From Hoeflea sp. 108 (GTDB lineage: Bacteria > Pseudomonadota > Alphaproteobacteria > Rhizobiales > Rhizobiaceae): DNA of 64,000 nucleotides. The stretch covers positions 932,839-996,838 of the forward strand of contig NZ_KB890024.1 of NCBI RefSeq assembly GCF_000372965.1. Reading direction: 5' to 3'. Positions 1-7,828 of the stretch are shown piece by piece (position 1 is the stretch's first letter; every line of letters starts with the position of its first letter). Position numbers and translations under genes: made by a program. The notes under the pieces are model-generated. The model was given only the letters and a program-made list of their open reading frames with translations. It was not told the DNA's origin and made no database searches.

Positions 1-12
1 GAGGCCGCATCC

Positions 13-783
13 ATGACCGGCAACCTTCTCGAAATCCGCGACTTGCATAAGCGCTACGGCGATATCGAAGTCCTCAAGGGCGTCGACTGCACCATGGCCC
101 AGGGCGACGTCATCTCCATCATCGGCTCATCCGGCTCGGGTAAGACGACCATGCTCCGCTGCATCAATATGTTGGAGGAGTTCCAGGGCGGCTCGATCCG
201 CATCGACGGCGAGGACATCGGCTACGAGACCGTGGGCGGCACCCGCCGCCGCAAGAAGGAAAAGGAAATCGCTCGCCAGCGCGCGATGACCGGCATGGCC
301 TTCCAGCAGTTCAACCTGTTCCCGCATATGAGTGCTGCCGAGAACGTCATGCTCGGCCTGGTGAAGGTCAAGAAGATGAACCGCGACGAGGCGCGCGGCG
401 TCGCCGAGAAATGGCTCGACCGTGTCGGCCTGGCAGAGCGCCGCGATCGCTTCCCCGGCCAGCTTTCCGGCGGCCAGCAGCAGCGCGTTGCGATTGCGCG
501 GGCGATTGCCATGAACCCCAAGCTGATGCTGTTCGACGAGGTCACCTCGGCGCTCGACCCGGAACTGGTCAACGAGGTGCTGCAGGTTATCAAGGACCTC
601 GCCCGCGACGGCATGAGCATGCTGCTGGTGACCCACGAGATGCGCTTCGCCTACGAAGTGTCGTCGCGCGTCATCTTCATGAACCAGGGCCGCATCGGCG
701 AGGAGGGCAATCCGCGCGAGATGTTCCTGAAGCCGCAGACCGAGCGGCTGGCCGAATTCCTCAAGACTTCAACCTTCAACTAG
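13..783 (+). CDS. Amino-acid-type ABC transporter ATP-binding protein
   Basis: ATPase subunit of a polar amino-acid uptake (GlnQ/HisP-like) transporter, 256 aa, the usual length. Seen: Walker A GSSGSGKTT near residue 38, Q-loop FQQFNLFPH near 97, signature LSGGQQQR near 152, Walker B LMLFDEVTSALDP near 171 and the H-loop THEM near 206. A charged insertion (RRRKKEKE) lies before the Q-loop, as in some family members. The ATG has only a weak GAGG about 9 nt upstream. The permease and binding-protein genes must lie upstream, outside the window. RidA follows after 15 nt, so the two are probably co-transcribed. Substrate is unknown. Confidence 0.93.
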   Translation: MTGNLLEIRDLHKRYGDIEVLKGVDCTMAQGDVISIIGSSGSGKTTMLRCINMLEEFQGGSIRIDGEDIGYETVGGTRRRKKEKEIARQRAMTGMAFQQFNLFPHMSAAENVMLGLVKVKKMNRDEARGVAEKWLDRVGLAERRDRFPGQLSGGQQQRVAIARAIAMNPKLMLFDEVTSALDPELVNEVLQVIKDLARDGMSMLLVTHEMRFAYEVSSRVIFMNQGRIGEEGNPREMFLKPQTERLAEFLKTSTFN

Positions 784-798
784 CATTCGGAGAATTGC

Positions 799-1182
799 AT
801 GACGATCAAGCGTTACGGCACCGGCCAGTCCGGAGCAGGCAAGCAGGCACTGCCCTTCGCCCGTGCCGTTGAGGCCAATGGCTGGCTCTACGTGTCCGGC
901 CAGGTCGCCATGGAAAACGGCGAGATCGTCGGCGGCGGCATCATCGCCGAAACCCGCAAGACGATGGAAAACGTCATCGCCATCCTCGATGAGGCCGGTT
1001 ATGGCCTCGAGCATGTCGTGCGCGTCGGCGTGTGGCTCGACGACCCCCGTGACTTCTGGTCGTTCAACGGCGTCTATGCCGAGTATTTCGGTGGCCATCC
1101 GCCGGCCCGCGCTTGCGTGCAGTCGAGTATGATGGTCGATTGCAAGGTCGAAATCGACTGCGTCGCCTACAAGGCGCCGTGA
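799..1182 (+). CDS. RidA family protein
   Basis: 127-aa YjgF/YER057c/UK114 protein. Canonical RidA members hydrolyse reactive enamines/imines released by PLP enzymes or amino-acid oxidases to ketoacid and ammonia. Seen: full-length single domain with the trimer-fold region LYVSGQVAMENGEIVGG near residue 31, and the conserved arginine/glutamate region (PPARACVQ near 101, CKVEIDCVAYK at the C-terminus). It sits between an amino-acid-type ABC ATPase and an IclR regulator, which fits catabolism of an amino compound in which an imine intermediate is formed. The exact substrate cannot be read from the sequence. Confidence 0.9.
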   Translation: MTIKRYGTGQSGAGKQALPFARAVEANGWLYVSGQVAMENGEIVGGGIIAETRKTMENVIAILDEAGYGLEHVVRVGVWLDDPRDFWSFNGVYAEYFGGHPPARACVQSSMMVDCKVEIDCVAYKAP

Positions 1183-1213
1183 ATAGGTAGCGGATGCGAG
1201 GAAAAGGCGGCGC

Positions 1214-2035
1214 ATGGACGACGTACAGGACGATGTGACAAGCAGGCGGGCGCGCGGTCTCGATCGCGCTTTCGAGATCCTGACCTATCTGCGTCTCAAG
1301 CGCACGCCCTTGCGCCCCAACGAGATTGCGTCGGGCATCGGTGCCCCGCGATCTTCGGTCTATGAGCTGGTCAACCTTCTGATGCGGCAGGGCGTGCTCG
1401 AATATCGCGGCGAGGACGGCCGCGTGTTTCTCGGCCGCAAGCTCTATTTCCTCGGCATGGCCTATGCCGAGCAGTTCGATCTGATGCGCGAGTGCGACAA
1501 GCTTTTGACTCACATCGCCGAAGAGACGCGCGAGACCGCGCAGATGTGTCTGCTCGAAGGCAACAAATACACCGTTGCCCAGATGAAGGAGGGCTCGCGT
1601 CCCTTCCGCATCTCGTCCAATGTTGGTGATCCCGTCTCTATTGCCTGGACCGCGTCGGGCCGCCTGCTTGTCGCCCATATGAGCGACCAGGAAATCCTCG
1701 ACTTCATCCCGAAGGAGGATTTCCAGCTGCCCAACGGCGAGTGGCTCGATCCGGCTGTTTTCATTGCTGAGGTGCGCGAGGCGACGCGGGTCGGCTATTA
1801 CACCTTCAACAGCGCGGTCGAGACCTTCACCCACTGCTTCGCCGTGCCGGTTTACCAGGCCGACAACATCTGTGTCGCCACGCTGTGCCTGGTTGCGCCG
1901 CGCGAGGATGGTCTCAAGAACCACGCCAGCTACCTCAAGACGCTGCTGAACGCTGCGGCCGACCTGTCGAGCCGCCTCGGGCATGTTGCCGACGAGCATG
2001 CACCGGGCGCCGCCCGAGCTGTCGGTCGGCGCTGA
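1214..2035 (+). CDS. IclR family transcriptional regulator
   Basis: 273-aa regulator with an N-terminal winged helix-turn-helix (about residues 13-75; RAFEILTYLRLK, GAPRSSVYELVNLL) and a C-terminal IclR effector-binding domain (about 90-260). A GAGGAAAAGG ribosome site precedes the ATG. It lies 31 nt after the RidA gene and 26 nt before the sugar kinase, inside the operon it probably controls. The effector is unknown. It is not close to the second IclR protein of this window (45125-45901), which accompanies pca genes. Confidence 0.9.
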   Translation: MDDVQDDVTSRRARGLDRAFEILTYLRLKRTPLRPNEIASGIGAPRSSVYELVNLLMRQGVLEYRGEDGRVFLGRKLYFLGMAYAEQFDLMRECDKLLTHIAEETRETAQMCLLEGNKYTVAQMKEGSRPFRISSNVGDPVSIAWTASGRLLVAHMSDQEILDFIPKEDFQLPNGEWLDPAVFIAEVREATRVGYYTFNSAVETFTHCFAVPVYQADNICVATLCLVAPREDGLKNHASYLKTLLNAAADLSSRLGHVADEHAPGAARAVGRR

Positions 2036-2061
2036 GCAGCACACAACATTCTGGATACACG

Positions 2062-2991
2062 ATGGCCGGACGCGCACTCCTGATCGGCGAATGCATGGTC
2101 GAACTTCGCCAGGCCGGCGACGGCCTGATGCGCAAGGGCTTTGCCGGCGACACCTTCAATACGGCCTACTATCTCAGAAGCTTCCTGCCGGAGGCTTGGC
2201 CCGTCGACTATTTCACCGCTGTCGGTACCGATGCCATCTCCGACGAGATGCGCGCCTTCATCGAGGGCACCGGCGTCGGCACCGGCTTTATCCGCCGCCT
2301 GCCGGAGCGCACGCCCGGCCTCTACATGATCCATCTGAAGGACGGTGAACGCAGCTTCTCCTACTGGCGCTCGTGCTCCGCCGCGCGGCTGTTGGCCGAC
2401 GATCCCCAGTCACTGCGGGTGGCGATCGACGCCTCCGACACGATCTTCTTCTCCGGCATCACGCTCGCGATCCTGGCGACCGATGCGCTTGCGACGCTGT
2501 TGGCCGAGATCGGCCGCGCCAAGGCTGCCGGCAAGCTCGTCGCCTTCGACCCCAACATCCGCCCGCGCTTGTGGGACAATGCCGACAGGATGCGTCAGGC
2601 GATCTCAGCGGGCGCCGAAGCCTCGTCCATGGTAATGCCCAGCTTCGAGGACGAGCAGACGCATTTCGGCGACACTTCAGTGGACGCGACGATTGCCCGC
2701 TATGCGGGGCTCGGGGTGAAAAAGCTCGTCGTCAAAGACGGCGCGGCCGGCATCACGCTCAGCTTCGACGGTAGCCAGTCTTTCGTGCCCGCCACACAAG
2801 CGGAAAAAATCGTCGACACGACAGGCGCCGGCGACAGCTTCAACGGCGCCTTCCTCGCCAATTACCTTCAGACCGGCGATCATTTTGGCGCGGCGAGATT
2901 TGCGGCTGGCGTGGCAGCCGCCGTCATCGGCCATCATGGCGCGCTCGTCAGCCCGGCAGAGATCGATGCGAGCGAAGTGGCGGCGCACTAG
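2062..2991 (+). CDS. kdgK: PfkB-family sugar kinase, 2-keto-3-deoxygluconate kinase-like
   Basis: 309-aa carbohydrate kinase. Seen: N-terminal LLIGECMVEL start, glycine-rich substrate region FAGDTFNTAYYL near residue 30 and the PfkB signature DTTGAGDSFNGAF near 255 with the catalytic aspartate. GDTFNTAYYLR and the RSFSYWRSCSAARLL segment are typical of KdgK, which phosphorylates 2-dehydro-3-deoxygluconate. The ATG at 2062 is chosen because residues before it do not match the family. It follows the IclR gene by 26 nt. The specific substrate is inferred from family resemblance only. Confidence 0.8.
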   Translation: MAGRALLIGECMVELRQAGDGLMRKGFAGDTFNTAYYLRSFLPEAWPVDYFTAVGTDAISDEMRAFIEGTGVGTGFIRRLPERTPGLYMIHLKDGERSFSYWRSCSAARLLADDPQSLRVAIDASDTIFFSGITLAILATDALATLLAEIGRAKAAGKLVAFDPNIRPRLWDNADRMRQAISAGAEASSMVMPSFEDEQTHFGDTSVDATIARYAGLGVKKLVVKDGAAGITLSFDGSQSFVPATQAEKIVDTTGAGDSFNGAFLANYLQTGDHFGAARFAAGVAAAVIGHHGALVSPAEIDASEVAAH

Positions 2992-3033
2992 GCAATGCGC
3001 CGCGTGAATTCGCGTCCCGGCGAACCGGCCGGC

Positions 3034-3630
3034 TCAGTTGGCATGCACCATCTTGGTGGGCTCCTCCAGCAGGGTGAATGCGTAGCTGTCGCATTTGACG
3101 TCCGGATTGGTCGGACTGAACATCCCGTTTGGATTGTCCTTGAACAGCCAGGCATGCAGATCGTAGTGGACGAACTCTCTGGGGATCAGGGGTTCGTGGC
3201 CCTCCATTGGCCCCTGGAAGGGCTGGCCAAACAGGCTTGGCCGCTCCTTGGCTGCTTCAAGCGGAACCAGCCATTCGACCGCAACAAGGCGCAGCTTTCC
3301 GCGGTGAGGTTCGTAGATCAGCACATTCGGCTTGTTGGGGTCGGGTGGGCCCTTCACCGTGAGATTGACGAAGTGGACGCCCATGGCCCCCTTCGGATAC
3401 TCCATGCGTCCTTCCATCTTCTTGCCACTGTAATGGACGCAGCCGACCGTCGAAAGATAGAGGTCGCGGACCGCCACATACGGGTCCTGGTATTTGGCCA
3501 AGGCCTGGCGGGCCTTGTCGAGATCGGCTTTGCTGGCTTCTTCGGCCTTGGCGGAATTGATGGCCGGGTTCACATTCCAGATGAGAGCCAGGGCAATGAT
3601 GGCTCCGCCGGCGAATGTTGCAGACTTCAT
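3034..3630 (-). CDS. Secreted protein of unknown function
   Basis: 198-aa protein that I do not recognise. Start at 3630 is set by a strong GGAGGAG ribosome site 5-11 nt upstream. Residues 1-29 (MKSATFAGGAIIALALIWN, then an AKA site) look like a signal peptide, so export to the periplasm is likely. The mature part has two cysteines (GCVHYSG, VKCDSYAF) that could form a disulfide, and many Trp/Tyr/Pro residues. It is convergent with the sugar kinase and lies upstream of and opposite to the XRE-cupin regulator. A link with the methylamine genes is possible but unproven. Confidence 0.75.
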   Translation of the reverse strand: MKSATFAGGAIIALALIWNVNPAINSAKAEEASKADLDKARQALAKYQDPYVAVRDLYLSTVGCVHYSGKKMEGRMEYPKGAMGVHFVNLTVKGPPDPNKPNVLIYEPHRGKLRLVAVEWLVPLEAAKERPSLFGQPFQGPMEGHEPLIPREFVHYDLHAWLFKDNPNGMFSPTNPDVKCDSYAFTLLEEPTKMVHAN

Positions 3631-3846
3631 GACAGCTCCTCCGATTGTGTTGTCGGGTAAGCACTGCAATCAACTGCACGATCCCGAAGTCTCGCGCTCT
3701 ACGCCGCTGCTGTAAATCAATCGAATGGGGGAGGGAGCGTTGGGCTCGGGTGGCGATCACGCTTCACGACAAAAATGCTGCAAAGCCCAGTCGCGGAATG
3801 GTTTTTCGCGGTGGCCTGCCTTTTCGGTATGCATTTTGCCTACACT

Positions 3847-3888
3847 TTGATCGGCTACCCCTTGAATTTATTGGAAAGAAATTTTACC
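3847..3888 (+). promoter_or_regulatory. Candidate promoter and operator of the XRE-cupin gene
   Basis: A weak sigma70-like pair (TTGATC at 3847-3852, TATTGG at 3869-3874, 16-nt spacer) is followed at once by AAAGAAATTTTACC (3875-3888), which would cover the transcription start. The reverse complement shares the 12-mer GTAAAATTTCTT with the dmm-operon upstream region (9077-9088). The rest of the 306-nt gap 3631-3936 shows nothing else I recognise. The promoter is inferred; the shared word is seen. Confidence 0.5.
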
Positions 3889-3936
3889 ATGGGTGAACTG
3901 ATCATTTTATGAGTTGCCGCAACGAGGGATAGCTGC

Positions 3937-4647
3937 GTGAAAGAGGACCGTTTGTCAGCCGTGATGACTGCCGACGGCAAGAGGGCGCCGGCCCCGGTAT
4001 CGACAAAGGCTCAGCCGGCACCGCTTCACCAGGACCCGCATGCCATCCGCGACACGCCCGAGAAGGTGCTCGAGGTCGCGCTCGGTCATGAGGTACGGGC
4101 CTTCCGCAAGAAGCTCGGCATCACCGTCGCCGATCTGGCGGCGATGACCAACATCTCGCTCGGAATGCTCTCCAAGATCGAGAACGGCATCACCTCGCCG
4201 TCGCTGACGACATTGCAGGCCCTGTCGCGGGCGCTGGGCGTGCCGCTGACCGCCTTCTTTCGCCGCTTCGAGGAAGAGCGCAGTGCTGTCTTCGTCAAGT
4301 CTGGCGAGGGTGTCGACGTCGAGCGCCGCGGCACCCGCGCCGGTCACCAGTACAATCTGCTCGGCCATATCGGCTCGAACACCGCAGGCGTGACCGTCGA
4401 GCCCTATCTCATCTCCCTTTCGGGGGATTCGGACATCTTCCCGACCTTCCAGCACGAGGGCATGGAGTTCCTCTACATGCTCGAAGGCGAGGTGGTTTAC
4501 CGCCACGGCACCAACCTCTACCGCATGACCCCAGGCGACAGTCTGTTCTTCGATGCCGATGCGCCGCACGGACCGGAAGAGCTGACCACGCTGCCGATCA
4601 AATACCTCTCGATCATCTCCTATCCGCAGGGCAATTCGGGCGAATAG
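3937..4647 (+). CDS. XRE-family regulator with C-terminal cupin domain
   Basis: 236-aa regulator. Residues about 48-105 form an XRE-type helix-turn-helix (GHEVRAFRKKLGITVADLA, then NISLGMLSKIENG and LTTLQALSRALGV). Residues about 155-232 form a cupin sensor domain (HEGMEFLYMLEGEVVYRHG, then MTPGDSLFFDADAPHGPEEL) with histidines that could bind metal or ligand. The layout is that of PuuR-like regulators, often repressors of amine or amino-acid catabolism. The start codon is GTG. The N-terminal 45 residues are probably disordered. It stands at the edge of the methylated-amine island, and its own control region carries the motif shared with the dmm and tmm genes, so it is the best candidate regulator of the island. 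Confidence 0.88.
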   Translation: MKEDRLSAVMTADGKRAPAPVSTKAQPAPLHQDPHAIRDTPEKVLEVALGHEVRAFRKKLGITVADLAAMTNISLGMLSKIENGITSPSLTTLQALSRALGVPLTAFFRRFEEERSAVFVKSGEGVDVERRGTRAGHQYNLLGHIGSNTAGVTVEPYLISLSGDSDIFPTFQHEGMEFLYMLEGEVVYRHGTNLYRMTPGDSLFFDADAPHGPEELTTLPIKYLSIISYPQGNSGE

Positions 4648-4678
4648 CCTTCAGTCAGCAGATCGGAATTGGGCTGGA

Positions 4679-5086
4679 TCAGTCCTTGTTGCGCGCGGTT
4701 TCCGCGGCAAAGCCAAAATGACGCATCACCATCTCGCGCCAGTTTTCTGCGATATCGGCCTTCTCGACGGCACGGCGCATGCATGTCAGCCAGAGGTCGC
4801 GCTCGACCGGCCCGATCTCGACATGCTCGTGGATTTCCTTGAGGCGGGAATGGCCGTGCTTCTGCACATAATAGCTCGGGCCGCCGAAGAAGCCGCAGAG
4901 ATAGTTGAACTGCTCTTCTCGCGAATGGGCAACGCCATGGCCACGCAGGTGCAGCCGATGCAGCAGCGCCGCGTCCTCGTCCTGCTCGACGATGTCGTAG
5001 AAGGTCTCGACCAAGCGGTGGATGGTTTCTTCGCCGCCGAGTTCGGCAAACAGCGAGCGTCGCGCGGGTTGCAGCGGTTCGTTCAT
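4679..5086 (-). CDS. Group II truncated haemoglobin
   Basis: 135-aa globin of the TrHbO (2-on-2, group II) class: LFAELGGEETIHRLVETFYD at the N-terminus, YYVQKHGHSRLKEIHEHVEIG with the likely proximal histidine near residue 78, and a tryptophan in DLWLTCM as usual in group II. Binds haem and O2; family roles include O2 handling and protection from NO/H2O2. Start at ATG 5086, because AGGAGG lies 5 nt upstream, while the upstream GTG at 5092 overlaps that site. It lies just after the terminator of the dmm-type operon, which encodes an O2- and haem-dependent oxygenase. Any functional link is inference. Confidence 0.88.
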   Translation of the reverse strand: MNEPLQPARRSLFAELGGEETIHRLVETFYDIVEQDEDAALLHRLHLRGHGVAHSREEQFNYLCGFFGGPSYYVQKHGHSRLKEIHEHVEIGPVERDLWLTCMRRAVEKADIAENWREMVMRHFGFAAETARNKD

Positions 5087-5130
5087 CGTCACCTCCTGCG
5101 ACGTGCCCGTGGGGGCGCGGCCACGCCTTC

Positions 5131-5173
5131 AAAAAAGCAAGGGCGGCCCCGCCGAGACGCGGAGCCGCCCTTG
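5131..5173 (-). terminator. Rho-independent terminator of the dmm-type operon
   Basis: Ten-base-pair stem CAAGGGCGGC/GCCGCCCTTG (5138-5147 with 5164-5173), followed on the minus strand by GC and six T. It lies 14 nt after the stop of the DUF3445 gene and separates that operon from the globin gene. Confidence 0.85.
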
Positions 5174-5186
5174 TGTATTCTGGCGT

Positions 5187-6227
5187 CTAGTCAGGGCCGA
5201 AGCCGGGCGAAGTCGGTGCGCCGTCATCATATTTCGACAGCCACTCGACCACTGTCGGCCGGTATCGGGTCAGACCCTTGTAATCGGCAAGCTCGACCGG
5301 CAGGTCCCGCAGCACGCGATGGAAACGGCGCGCCCATTTCGGCTGGGCCACAAGTTCATCCATCTTGATCAGGTAGCATCGGATCGGGAACACCAGGGCA
5401 TTGGAACGCGGCAGGCGCCAGAAACTCTGCAGTTCGACGCGCAGATGCACCTTGTTACCGACATTCTCCGGCGTCACCGTCAGCCGGTCGGTGCCCCATT
5501 TGTGGAAATTCTCGGGGCTGGTGTCGAGACGCGGATTGATCGTCATCGTCCAGTTGAGGCGGCGCGCCGGCTGGCCCTGCTGGATGTTGGTCAGGAACTT
5601 CAGAGCGCGGGTGAAGATGCCCTTTTCATGCGCCAGCGGCACCGGTGCGTGCCACTCGAAGAAGTTCATGCCGATGTCGAAGTCGAGCGACCAGTCGGCC
5701 TGGGTGGTGACCATGCCGGCGTCCATCCAGAGATTGCCATCGCGCTGGTCGAGGATGGCGAAATCGCCCTGGCTCTGGCGGGTGATGTATTCCATCGGCC
5801 CATAGGGCAGGGTGGAGACGTCGCCGAAGGTGAAGGTGTCGTCGATGCCGAGCGGACGATTGATCCAGCGCCAGCGGTCGCCGTCGCGGGTCAGCGAAAA
5901 ATGCTCGGGATAGCTCTTGGCTTTCTCGACCATCAGGAGCTCAAGCAGGTCCCAGCCGGCCAGCGTCATGTGCGGCAGCGACTGGCAGCGCAGCGGATCT
6001 TCCGCCAACACCAGTGCGCGGTCTTCCATCTCGGAGATGTAGTGCTCGTCGACGTCGATCAGATGCTCGAACACGCTATTGCGCGGACCCGGCACATGCG
6101 GCTCGATGTTCACCGCATACATGTATGCGTCTTCGTTGAACGGGAACGGAAACCGCCTGACCTGCTCCGGACTGTTCTTGAAGCTGAAGTCGTCGCGGAA
6201 CGTTTCTTTCCTGAAGTTGATACCCAT
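5187..6227 (-). CDS. Haem-dependent oxidative N-demethylase (DUF3445), dimethylamine monooxygenase component
   Basis: 346-aa DUF3445 protein. The family contains the haem-binding component of dimethylamine monooxygenase, which oxidises dimethylamine to methylamine and formaldehyde using O2 and NAD(P)H. Seen: family segments EWHAPVPL near residue 198, RRLNWTMTINPRLDT near 232 and LRVELQSFWRLPRSNALVFPIR near 265-287. Start at ATG 6227 with GGAGG 6 nt before it; the longer reading frame adds residues without family resemblance. Last gene of a four-gene operon with its electron-transfer partners. Subunit letters differ between published dmm systems, so none is given. Confidence 0.85.
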   Translation of the reverse strand: MGINFRKETFRDDFSFKNSPEQVRRFPFPFNEDAYMYAVNIEPHVPGPRNSVFEHLIDVDEHYISEMEDRALVLAEDPLRCQSLPHMTLAGWDLLELLMVEKAKSYPEHFSLTRDGDRWRWINRPLGIDDTFTFGDVSTLPYGPMEYITRQSQGDFAILDQRDGNLWMDAGMVTTQADWSLDFDIGMNFFEWHAPVPLAHEKGIFTRALKFLTNIQQGQPARRLNWTMTINPRLDTSPENFHKWGTDRLTVTPENVGNKVHLRVELQSFWRLPRSNALVFPIRCYLIKMDELVAQPKWARRFHRVLRDLPVELADYKGLTRYRPTVVEWLSKYDDGAPTSPGFGPD

Positions 6228-6253
6228 GAAATCCTCCCTGTTCCGGCCTGATG

Positions 6254-7219
6254 TCAGCGTTCGAGAACCAGCGATCGTCCTTCGAAACGCGACACGCACG
6301 GCATGATCTTCTTGCCCGAGCAGTGCTCCTCGGCACTCAGCCAGTGGTCGTTGTGCTTGAACGTGCCGTCATAAGAGACAACGTTGGTCTCGCACTGGCC
6401 ACACACACCGCCGCGGCAGAGATAGGGCGGGTCTATGCCGGCTGCTTCCATCGCTTCGAGCAGGCTCTGCTGCTCGCCGACATGGATGTCCTTCTTGGAT
6501 ACGGCCAGCGTGACGTCGAACGGCTTGCCGGGCTGAGGGGCCGCGAAATGCTCGAAATGCACGGTTTCGTCGGGCCAGCCGTGCTGGGCCGCGGTGTCGC
6601 GCACCCATTTGATCATGCCGGCCGGGCCGCAGACATAGAGATGCGTGCCAAGCGGCTGGGTTGCCAGCAGACGGTCGAGCGGAATGCGCTCGTTGCGGTC
6701 GTCGTAGTAGAGGTTGACGCGATTGCCGTAGCGGTCGCGCAGCATGTCGGTGTAACTGCCCAGCGCTTCGCTGCGGCAGGTGTAGTGCAGCTCGAAATTG
6801 CTGCCGGAAGCAGCGAGTTGCGCTGTCTGTGCCAGGAACGGGGTGATGCCGATGCCGCCGGCGATCATAAGGTGCTTCCTGGCGCGCAGGTCCAGCGAAA
6901 ACAGGTTCACCGGATAGCTGATCACCATTTCCATGCCGCGCTTGACGCGGTTGTGCATGAACAGCGAGCCGCCGCGACCGGAATCGTCGCGGCGCACGCT
7001 GATGGTGTAGTCGCGCGTGTTGAGCGGCGAGCTCATCAGCGAATAGGGGTTGAGCCTGGTCCGGTCGCCGTCGCGCATCTCGACCACGACATGGGCGCCG
7101 CCTGAGAAGGTTGGCAGGCTCTCGCCATCGGTGCGCTCGAAATGGAAGCGCTTGACCAGTTCGTTGACCGCGACCACGTCGGTCACGGTGACGTTGAGTT
7201 TTGTCGTTCCCGCGCTCAC
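6254..7219 (-). CDS. Ferredoxin-NAD(P)H oxidoreductase (PDR/VanB type), dimethylamine monooxygenase reductase
   Basis: 321-aa flavin-iron-sulphur reductase: N-terminal FNR-like flavin domain (RLNPYSLMSSP near residue 57), NAD(P) domain (IAGGIGITPF near 116, YVCGPAGMI near 194) and C-terminal plant-type [2Fe-2S] domain with cysteines in CRGGVCGQC and a last cysteine in IMPCVSR. It would pass electrons from NAD(P)H to the haem subunit encoded just downstream. Start is a GTG at 7219 that overlaps the stop of the preceding gene (GTGA), which suggests translational coupling. Related VanB proteins reduce Rieske oxygenases, but no Rieske gene is nearby. Confidence 0.88.
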   Translation of the reverse strand: MSAGTTKLNVTVTDVVAVNELVKRFHFERTDGESLPTFSGGAHVVVEMRDGDRTRLNPYSLMSSPLNTRDYTISVRRDDSGRGGSLFMHNRVKRGMEMVISYPVNLFSLDLRARKHLMIAGGIGITPFLAQTAQLAASGSNFELHYTCRSEALGSYTDMLRDRYGNRVNLYYDDRNERIPLDRLLATQPLGTHLYVCGPAGMIKWVRDTAAQHGWPDETVHFEHFAAPQPGKPFDVTLAVSKKDIHVGEQQSLLEAMEAAGIDPPYLCRGGVCGQCETNVVSYDGTFKHNDHWLSAEEHCSGKKIMPCVSRFEGRSLVLER

Positions 7220-7824
7220 CGGAAAATCTCCTCCTTGTGAGGCACCTCGGTCGGATCCTCGGCGTTGATGCAGACGCCCTGGAACGCTGCCAGCCGCCGC
7301 GAATAGTGGTCGCGGACGAGCAGCAGCAGCCCGCAATGCGAGCAGGTGGCGGGCTGGGTGGTGACGTTTTCGGTGATGCCCTTGCAATGCACGCACTGCA
7401 TGCGGCGGGCCAGCGATCCACGCTGCTCGGTCTGGATCGAGGCGTGGTCGATGCCAGCCTCGAGCGCTGCCTGCATCACCTGGCCGATCAGCCCTTCGGT
7501 GCCTGCCAGATAGATGCGCAGGCCCATATGGGCGTTGGCGAGGGTCCATTTCAGTCGCGGCATGGCTGCCGCGACTGACGGGCCTTCGTAGTACTGGGTC
7601 GGCTTGAGCGCCTTCAGGCTGTCCTGGAAGCGGTTTTCGGTGCGGCCCGGTATGAACATGATGTGGGCACTGGCGAAGAAGCCTTCGGGCGCCTGCCGCG
7701 CCAGGTCCAGGATCGCGGACGCCCCTTCGGCGTCCGCTACGAGAAGATGGCTGCTACCGGCCTGCGGTGACAATGTTCCGTAGACCGGCCGACTGAGGAT
7801 CGTCTTCACCGGTGCACTTTCCAA
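7216..7824 (-). CDS. DmmA-family small subunit of dimethylamine monooxygenase
   Basis: 202-aa protein resembling the DmmA-type small subunit annotated with dimethylamine monooxygenases. Seen: an alpha/beta N-terminal part (about 1-135; GLRIYLAGTEGLIGQ near 101 recalls a nucleotide-binding or reductase-like fold) and a C-terminal zinc-ribbon-like module with Cys144, Cys147, Cys161 and Cys164 (CVHC, CSHC). It overlaps the reductase gene by 4 nt and follows the GcvT-like gene by 4 nt, so all three should be made together. Catalytic or scaffolding role is not known. Confidence 0.75.
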   Translation of the reverse strand: MESAPVKTILSRPVYGTLSPQAGSSHLLVADAEGASAILDLARQAPEGFFASAHIMFIPGRTENRFQDSLKALKPTQYYEGPSVAAAMPRLKWTLANAHMGLRIYLAGTEGLIGQVMQAALEAGIDHASIQTEQRGSLARRMQCVHCKGITENVTTQPATCSHCGLLLLVRDHYSRRLAAFQGVCINAEDPTEVPHKEEIFR

Positions 7825-7828
7825 GGTT

